A stretch of DNA of 64,000 nucleotides from Xiphophorus maculatus (Eukaryota; Chordata; Actinopteri; Cyprinodontiformes; Poeciliidae). Shown here in pieces: positions 57,999-64,000 of this stretch. The stretch lies in contig NC_036456.1 of the NCBI RefSeq assembly GCF_002775205.1, positions 27,501,850 to 27,565,849 on the forward strand, read 5' to 3'. The notes under the pieces are model-generated. The model saw only the letters and a list, made by a program, of their open reading frames with translations. It was not told where the DNA came from and made no database searches. Each line of letters begins with the position of its first letter. Position 1 is the first letter of the stretch. The position numbers were made by a program, and so were the translations under genes.

Positions 57999-59200
57999 TA
58001 TCTCTGCAGTGATGGCATCTGCATTTTTCTTTCCAGCCTGGCACTCTGGAGAATCTTCATCAACTGGAATTCCCAGTTCATGAGCAACTTCAGCCATCTG
58101 CTCTACTGACATCTTCAACCGTGGTTTGGTAAGTACACTGCTCACAGTTTTCTTCAAAGATTTGACAAATTCTGCATCATTTGTTTTGTTAGTTTTTATA
58201 ATTATATTGTTTTTTGTCAAGTTCAGCTTGGTTGCTAGTTTCTTCAGAACATCTGGAGTAAGGCTCCTGTTCTGTTGGTTTCCCACCAAGAAGATTTGAG
58301 CTTTATGGTTTTTGTTTGTCAGCAGTTCACACTCAGAGTCCAGCTGGTCAAAGAAAACAAAAACTGCAGCGGATATTTGACACAAAAAGGAGAATTGAGT
58401 TTCAAATGAAGCAACGTCTCCACGAAGGTTAGCTATAGCAACTGGTTCACTGAAGATGTCCATGTTTTTGTTTCCACAGGGAAGGTACCAGGTCATTTCA
58501 GTCAGTCCATTGGATATTCTTCTCTGAATGTCTCCAGACTCCATGTTGTGGTGAACAAAGGTGTCATGGTATTGCTGAGAGTTACTCAGAAGTTTATTGA
58601 GGATCTCTGATTTGGACAGAGAGCACTCACCCAGTCTCACAAATGAGATCATTGGAAGTTCAGAAAGAACTATTCTTTCTTCTATGAAGCCTTTTGATTC
58701 TGAAAGATTTGAAGGTCTGTACTTCTTAACAATGTCTCTCATGGCCCACAGCATGAGGGTGCACTGCTGTGTATCACAGTTAGGAAGCAGCAGAGGAACA
58801 GAGAACTGACACATGGACATTTTTAGAGCCAATTCTTGATGAACAAAACCATCAGAACACAAAAGGAGAGCAGTCATTATATCAAGAGGATTAAATGTTT
58901 CAGTTTCATTTGGGCTCTCAAACAGATCCTCAAAATTGCTCTCTGTACTCTCTGATTCATCATCACAGTTTGACTCAGAAGATTCATTACTCAAGTCACA
59001 TGATACACCTTTTACGTTCCTAGCAGTCACATTAACCATCACTAATTTCTTGAGAAAATTCAACGGGATATTTGATTTACAGTCGCCCAGGTTATCAGTG
59101 ATCGTCTTCTCATCAATCCCAAGTATTTTGCTTAATGATAACTTCTCTCTGTGGTACTGCTCCAAGCCCAAATCTTCCAAAAGCCTCTCAAGGTTGGTCT
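57999..59200 (-). pseudogene. Gene B large exon, N-terminal open part
   Basis: Acceptor tcattcacag before AGACC, phase 1. It encodes TNLERLLEDLGLEQYHREKL onward, about 400 residues parallel to gene A, and ends at the TAA that replaces the ATT-AAA of gene A (two adjacent bases swapped). Confidence 0.85.
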
Positions 59201-61267
59201 CTGTGAATGATAAAGATACATCAAGTTTTTAATGTGTATGGGTGTGAATTCTAATTAAATACTATTTTTAACTTCAGCATTGCAGATTTTATTTTTGCAT
59301 CGTAGAAAAGAAACATTGTTCTACAATTGAAACTAATGATGTTTTATTTGCCAACGTAAAAGGGACATATCTTGCAAAATATTTTTTTAGCATTTAATTA
59401 CATTTTATTTTGTGCTTGGAGTCTCTAGTATTGCATAAAAGTTTAATTTAATCTCAACATAGATATATTTATATTCTGTTAGGGTCTTATTTTTCAATTT
59501 GTTAATTTTTTCTCTATTCGCTATTACATCTTTTGAACTATTACGTCACAGTATTTTTTGAGGAACTGCTAAACAAGGTTATGGTTTAGCATGGTTTTCA
59601 ATTTTGTAAAGATGCCAATTTTATTTCTTGCATTAATTTTCAAGTCCAAGGTTTAGGGTTAGGGCTCAATGATGCCAAAGCTGTAAGTGGATAAATGAGA
59701 ATATTCGGTTGTTGGGCATATTAACTCACACATTACACCATTAAGCAGCATCATATTCTCTTTGAACTGCCTGGTTGAATTTATTTTTCTTGGAAATGTA
59801 CAAACAAGAGTATGGAAAGTTCTCTTTGTTTGCGTTAAGGACTACAAGGACCAGAACTTCAGCAATCTCCGCTCCCATGAAGAAAGATTCAGAGTAAGAC
59901 TTTGTTTGATTGGGGCATCCGTTCCTTCTATCTATGGAAATGACATACACATCAAACAATGAGCTGCAAATAACACTAAAATGACAAACTTTATTTTAGC
60001 CAAGAATTTATTGCGTGTTGATATGACAACTTAGCCATTGTTTTAATTGCAGTAACATTGTGCCTTCTGTTTATGTTAGTGCTGTGTCCCTGCTAATATA
60101 AACATACCTACTTAAGACAAACTACTTATCTTGAGTAGCCATGTTCTTAGCTACTTAAGGACCTAACCCAGGGGTCTCAAACTCCAGTCCTCAAGGGCCG
60201 CTGTCCTGCAGTTTTTAGATGTGCCACAGGTACAAAGCACTGGAATTAAATGGCTTAATTACCTCCTTCTTGTGTAGATCAGTTCTCCAGAGCCTTGATA
60301 ATGATCTAATTATTCTATTCAGGTGTGGTGCAGCAGAGACACATCTAAAAGTTCCAGGACAGCGGCCCTTGAGGACTGGAATTTGAGACCTCTGACCTAA
60401 CCCGTACAGAGTCTTTCGAATAGTCTTATTACATCAACATTGTTTTTGCCATTTTTGTATTAAGGACTATATGATCCAAATGCATTCAGTGACATTTTTG
60501 TGCTAGTTTTTGCCAACTCTTGACCTATGTATAGGCCCTGTTTCTAAAATGTGTTCATTCATGTGGTAGTAACATTCCAAATAGAAGTTAAATAAATAAT
60601 TTTAAAAAATGATCTTGAAGGAATACTGAGAGCAGAGGTTGCGCTAGACTTTTTTCTTTTCCGTTATTTAGACTGACGACGTCAAAAATATCCTGTCATA
60701 TTCCATTTTTATCTTTGAATTTTTAAATGATATTGACAGAGGCTAATCATTTTAAATGAAAGTTTTATGTGGTTTAATTAATGTTCGACAAGTTGAACAG
60801 AGAATCCAGATCCCATCACACATTAATCAAGCAGATGAACATATCTAACGTTTTCTGTACCTGCATGCTCTCGCCCTCAAATTTAATCAAATCCAAAAAC
60901 TTTCATTGTTATGATATGATCTTTGTTATTAAATGCATCACAGATGGAGGGAATACATGTTTAGCTCCTGTTTCTGAAGCATGAGGGCATTCTCAGTGGT
61001 TTGGAATAATGCAAATGCAATTGGTTTTGATCTGTTTTGTTGTTTTTTTTAATGTACTGCCTTTCATTTAAATAAATTTCAAATTTCCAAGATCACTTCC
61101 AATTTTTAGGGTTATCTTTTTAACAAATGTGTGCAGGATGACCAACAATCCCTTCTTAATACCAGGCAAAAAAAATAGTTTTAGTTCAAAATACATTAAT
61201 AAATTATGTATTTTTTTTGTTTTGTTTCACAGTCAACTTTGTTGCTAAAGTGACACATAATGCTTAC
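59201..61267 (-). other. Gene B last intron
   Basis: Contains the MITE at 60169-60394 and, at 61010-61267, the sequence duplicated at 47740-48030. No exon recognised. Confidence 0.55.
60169..60394. mobile_element. 226-bp hAT-type MITE, second copy, 8-bp TSD
   Basis: CAGGGGTCTC...GAGACCTCTG flanked by ACCTAACC at 60161-60168 and 60395-60402. Same length and family as 33193-33418. It lies between gene B exon 4 and its large exon. Confidence 0.9.
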
Positions 61268-61480
61268 TTTGTGTTTTCCTTTCTTCCTCAAGGTTTTGTT
61301 TTCCAGGCAGGTCACTGATTTCTGTCCAGTCATTTGTCTCTGTTGTCTCTTGTAACGTTTCTTCCTCCCTGCAGTTGATCACAATGTGGTTCTCCATTTC
61401 ACCAACAGGAGTCTCCAGAGGCTGAGAAATTAACTCATGGCTGATCTTATACTGTGTTGTCTTAACATGACGGCAAACAG
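61268..61480 (-). pseudogene. Gene B exon 4
   Basis: 213 bases, acceptor cttcacag, donor CACAAA/gtaagc, phase 1 to 1. It encodes AVCRHVKTTQYKISHELISQ and ends EEERKTQ. Gene A has no matching exon that I can find. Confidence 0.62.
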
Positions 61481-61562
61481 CTGTGAAGATAATAACAACA
61501 ATCATAACAATACCTGAAGAATCAGACTGCTCATTGTTCTTTGTCAAATTGAATGCACTGAC

Positions 61563-61664
61563 CTTTACCATCTGTACCCGTTTCATGATAATCAGCTTCA
61601 CAGTCGGCACATGTTGTTGATCCTGGGTCCTTTTCTTCTTCACAGTAAAGATCCACAAATGAAT
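61563..61664 (-). pseudogene. Gene B exon 3, acidic module
   Basis: 102 bases, phase 1 to 1, donor AAAG/gtcagt, weak acceptor (ttgtactgaag). It encodes DSFVDLYCEEEKDPGSTTCA followed by DCEADYHETGTDGK. It can also be read continuously from an upstream ATGGAG at 61770, giving an alternative start. Confidence 0.55.
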
Positions 61665-62057
61665 CTTCAGTACAAATAACATAAAAATATAAGACTACAT
61701 ATTTTTCAGTCTTATAATGGGTACAATATTTTTCATCACGTTTTTCTACAAAGTAGCTGCTCACCTCCATTGTAGAAAATGACTCTAATACTACTTGTTA
61801 CAGTCACTGACCTCTAGGAACTCTCTTCATGAGAGAGCTTTTTCTTTGTGTTTCAGCTTTACCTGGCTGCCACAGGTGCAATGTGTTGGAGCTCGTCAGC
61901 CACATCATAAAGAGCTACAACCAGAGATGTCAGATCTCTTTTCTTCTTTCCTTCCTGATGTGATCTTGTCTGTGAGCTGATTGTTTGTGGAGACTTTGGA
62001 TGGTTTTGCTGTGAGCATTTTTATGAAGCATCAAGTGTATAACTAAAGTTTTGTTTC

Positions 62058-62400
62058 TATTCACACTGGAAGCTGGTAGGGGTTCTCTGCCATTTTGTTT
62101 AACTGTTTTCTCCTGTTTTTTGGTTAGTCGGGGAGATCAGGTATTGTACTTTCTTTTTAGTTCTCTTCTAAAAAGTGTTTTTATTTTATATTTAAAAGGG
62201 GGATGCTTTGTTTGTTGTTTTTTCCTGGGAGACCCTGAAGCTTAAAGTTTCCCTGTGCTTGTTGTCTACTGTGATTGAGATTTTACTTCAATTGTAAATT
62301 AAACTATATTTTGCTACTGACACCAACTGTTTAGGATACTTTTTTTGTGTTACATCCAGTGCCAGAACTTACCCTTACTGGTCTTGGGGGTGATTGTAAC
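62058..62400 (+). repeat. LTR-like dispersed repeat, copy 2
   Basis: Matches 12777-13113 in order ('gttttctcctgttttttgg', 'gagaccctgaagcttaaag', 'acttacccttactggtcttg') and ends 'gtaacac' like copy 1. It lies in the intron between gene B exons 2 and 3. Confidence 0.45.
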
Positions 62401-62839
62401 ACTACTTCATCATTTTTCCTGTATTTGTTTTGCTTGGGCACAGCATTGGTACTGGCTTTAGTGTATGTGCAGATTAATTTTCTGATTTTTAAAATTTTCT
62501 CTGCAAAGAACCTGAAAAACTTGCTGCAGGCAGCATTAGATTGAAATTCAGGTGGTAACGTCACAGGAGGGTTTGTGATTCTGTCAACTGTTGCAAATAA
62601 AGCTCGAGCATTGTTAATGTTTTTGTTTATGACATCTGCAAAGAAAGCTTCCTTTGCATGTTTTAGTGTTGAGTGAACAAACATGCTGGTAGAGACCCGC
62701 CCCAAAAGGCAGTTCTACAAAGTACCGACTCAGCGGGGCTGTGATAGTAACAACAGATTAGGATAATAAAAATGCCACTGCCTGAAAAACAGAGTCTACT
62801 TCTTAATGTGGTTGTCATTTTCAAATTAAATTCACTGAC

Positions 62840-62951
62840 CTTCATCATCTGTAGCAGCCTTTTGATAGTCAGCCTCACAGTCAGTGTATGCTGAAGGAGG
62901 GCCCTCGTCTTCCTCACCATAAATATCCTCTGAGTTGTCAGATCTGGGCTC
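62840..62951 (-). pseudogene. Gene B exon 2, type B acidic module
   Basis: 112 bases, acceptor tgttttaag, donor GAAG/gtcagt, phase 0 to 1. It encodes EPRSDNSEDIYGEEDEGPPS then AYTDCEADYQKAATDDE. Homologous to the type B exons of gene A. Confidence 0.65.
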
Positions 62952-63047
62952 CTTAAAACAAAAATATATAATTTAAGTATCGCGTAGATGGATGGACAGT
63001 GATATAATTTTCATTATATTTTGGACATTCATAATGTGGCTATGTAC

Positions 63048-63086
63048 CTCCATTGTGGGTCAAACTCTTGAACATTCAGCTTCTCT
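63048..63086 (-). other. Gene B start exon (5' UTR plus ATG-GAG)
   Basis: Acceptor tttctttcag, donor GAG/gtacat. Homologous to the type A exons, but its upstream frame has a stop (AGC-TGA), so the ATG at 63053-63051 is the likely initiator. This supports the same start in gene A. Confidence 0.55.
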
Positions 63087-63264
63087 CTGAAAGAAAAGGA
63101 CAAAATATTGAAACATTTGTTTTGATAAGTGAAAGAGTAGCAGCATTATCTTCCAGTTCCTATTTTTTCTTTTCCTGTCTGGTAGTGTGGCACTCAGAAT
63201 TGTTGAATGATTGTCAAGGAGAGGCTGAATAGATGCACTTTCTCAAGTAGAGCATTACAGCTTT

Positions 63265-63325
63265 TGCTATTATAATGCATATATATATACAGTATATATA
63301 TACTGTGTATATATATATATATAAG
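63265..63325. repeat. (TA)n palindromic microsatellite
   Basis: 'atatatatatacagtatata' repeated and inverted around 'actgtgtatatatatatata'. Simple sequence. Confidence 0.85.
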
Positions 63326-64000
63326 GGTGTCGGTCTGGGACATTTACCCACCAGGGTCGTGGCAGCAGAACCATTGAGTCTGTCTTTGTTTTACAGATAA
63401 AAACTGTCTATCAGTCCTGAAAGTAAAGAGAAAAGAATAAACATTTAGCTTAAAGTTTAACTGCATTGGTGCCATGACAACTTAATAAGCTGAACATCAG
63501 AGTGCACACATTTGGACCATCACAGCACCTTTATTAAAACATCAACTTTTATCACTATATACAGCGTGATGATAGTTATAATGAAAGAATCCATAAATCA
63601 TAATGCATGTAAAATCCAGCAATGTCAAAAAGATGATCAATTCCTAACTGTTCTAAGCATTTAAATCAGAAAACAGGAATTCACATACATATAATTTTAA
63701 TCTTTTTGAAACAGGAAAACGTATATAGTGTTTTTTTCCAGAAACCTTTCACCACAAAACAACTAGCTTAACGTAAAACATAACTCAACAAACCCTGTAA
63801 ACGACGGTGACTGACCATCTGGAGCACATTGATTAACATTAATTTGATATTTTATGTTTTATCAGCAGCTGATTCAAAATGAAGTTCCAGTAAATCTGTT
63901 GGGCATCACACGTGTGAATTAGTTTCCTGTCTTTTAGCCCTGATAATATCAGAGGTTAGTATAACAAGTGAATATTGACTCTTTTATTTCGTGTTTTAAA
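63326..64000. other. Region above gene B, no gene recognised
   Basis: A possible further 5' UTR exon lies at about 63349-63421 (minus strand, after ctttactttcag), but without support. A minus-strand AATAAA at 63530-63535 could end a gene outside the window. I see no ISRE comparable to that of gene A. Confidence 0.35.

Larger units (their letters stand above)
53688..63086 (-). pseudogene. Gene B: VLIG/GVIN-like GTPase paralogue, large exon disrupted
   Basis: Paralogue of gene A in the same orientation. Exons on the minus strand: 63048-63086 (5' UTR plus ATGGAG), 62840-62951, 61563-61664, 61268-61480, then the large exon from 59200 to 53688. Upstream exons are open, with phases 0/1/1/1 that fit. 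The large exon has TAA at 57996-57998, a 1-base deletion near 57690, TAA at 56329-56331 (GAA in gene A), a 5-base insertion near 55661-55665, and an 802-bp solo LTR at 54533-55334. The G domain itself is intact (GVQSTGKST, DTEGLKSPEL). The C-terminal end differs from gene A (ends QIQLM). A full GTPase cannot be made; a 545-codon N-terminal product could. Confidence 0.88.

Noticed and set aside
53688..59200. Gene B as several separate short genes
   Set aside because: The ORFs line up in order with gene A and are split by identifiable nonsense, frameshift and LTR lesions, so they form one pseudogene.
63349..63421. Extra 5' exon of gene B
   Set aside because: It has an acceptor-like ctttactttcag and a GT at the other side, but no homology to gene A exon 1 and no promoter motif, so it was left out as a feature.

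Overview
The window comes from a teleost fish nuclear genome. It has intron-containing genes with vertebrate splice sites, a neuroligin-2 gene close to its mammalian orthologue, members of the fish-expanded very-large interferon-inducible GTPase (VLIG/GVIN-like) family, and dense fish-type repeats (tRNA-derived SINEs, an L2-like LINE, hAT MITEs, solo LTRs). I cannot name the species.

Layout. (1) 1-7.5 kb: the last four coding exons of a plus-strand neuroligin-2 gene, ending at 6459 in a PDZ-binding tail, then 3' UTR. Upstream exons lie outside the window. (2) 7.5-14.7 kb: intergenic DNA with a SINE, a LINE tail and one end of a fold-back element. (3) 14.8-30.9 kb: a complete-looking minus-strand VLIG-like gene ('gene A'). 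A non-coding first exon sits behind a TATA box and an ISRE-like element. It is followed by alternating small acidic exons inside a 3.2-kb tandem duplication, then a 4.7-kb terminal exon with the GTPase domain. My splice model adds up exactly to 1823 codons plus stop. (4) 31-53.6 kb: a repeat graveyard with MITEs, a REL-endonuclease LINE, two solo LTRs, an L2-like LINE, a hAT piece with a BED finger, a 2.4-kb palindromic element built of tandem repeats, and a second fold-back element. (5) 53.7-63.1 kb: 'gene B', a minus-strand paralogue of gene A. Its upstream exons are open and in phase, but its large exon is broken by two nonsense codons, two frameshifts and a solo LTR insertion.

The neuroligin (inhibitory synapse adhesion) and the GTPases (interferon-response family) are neighbours with no evident functional link. 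The points I find most interesting are the in-phase exon-multiplying duplication in gene A, the near-identity of the A and B GTPase domains inside more diverged flanks (gene conversion), and the 44.6-47.0 kb fold-back element with clean target-site duplications. All similarity statements come from reading by eye; no database search was run.
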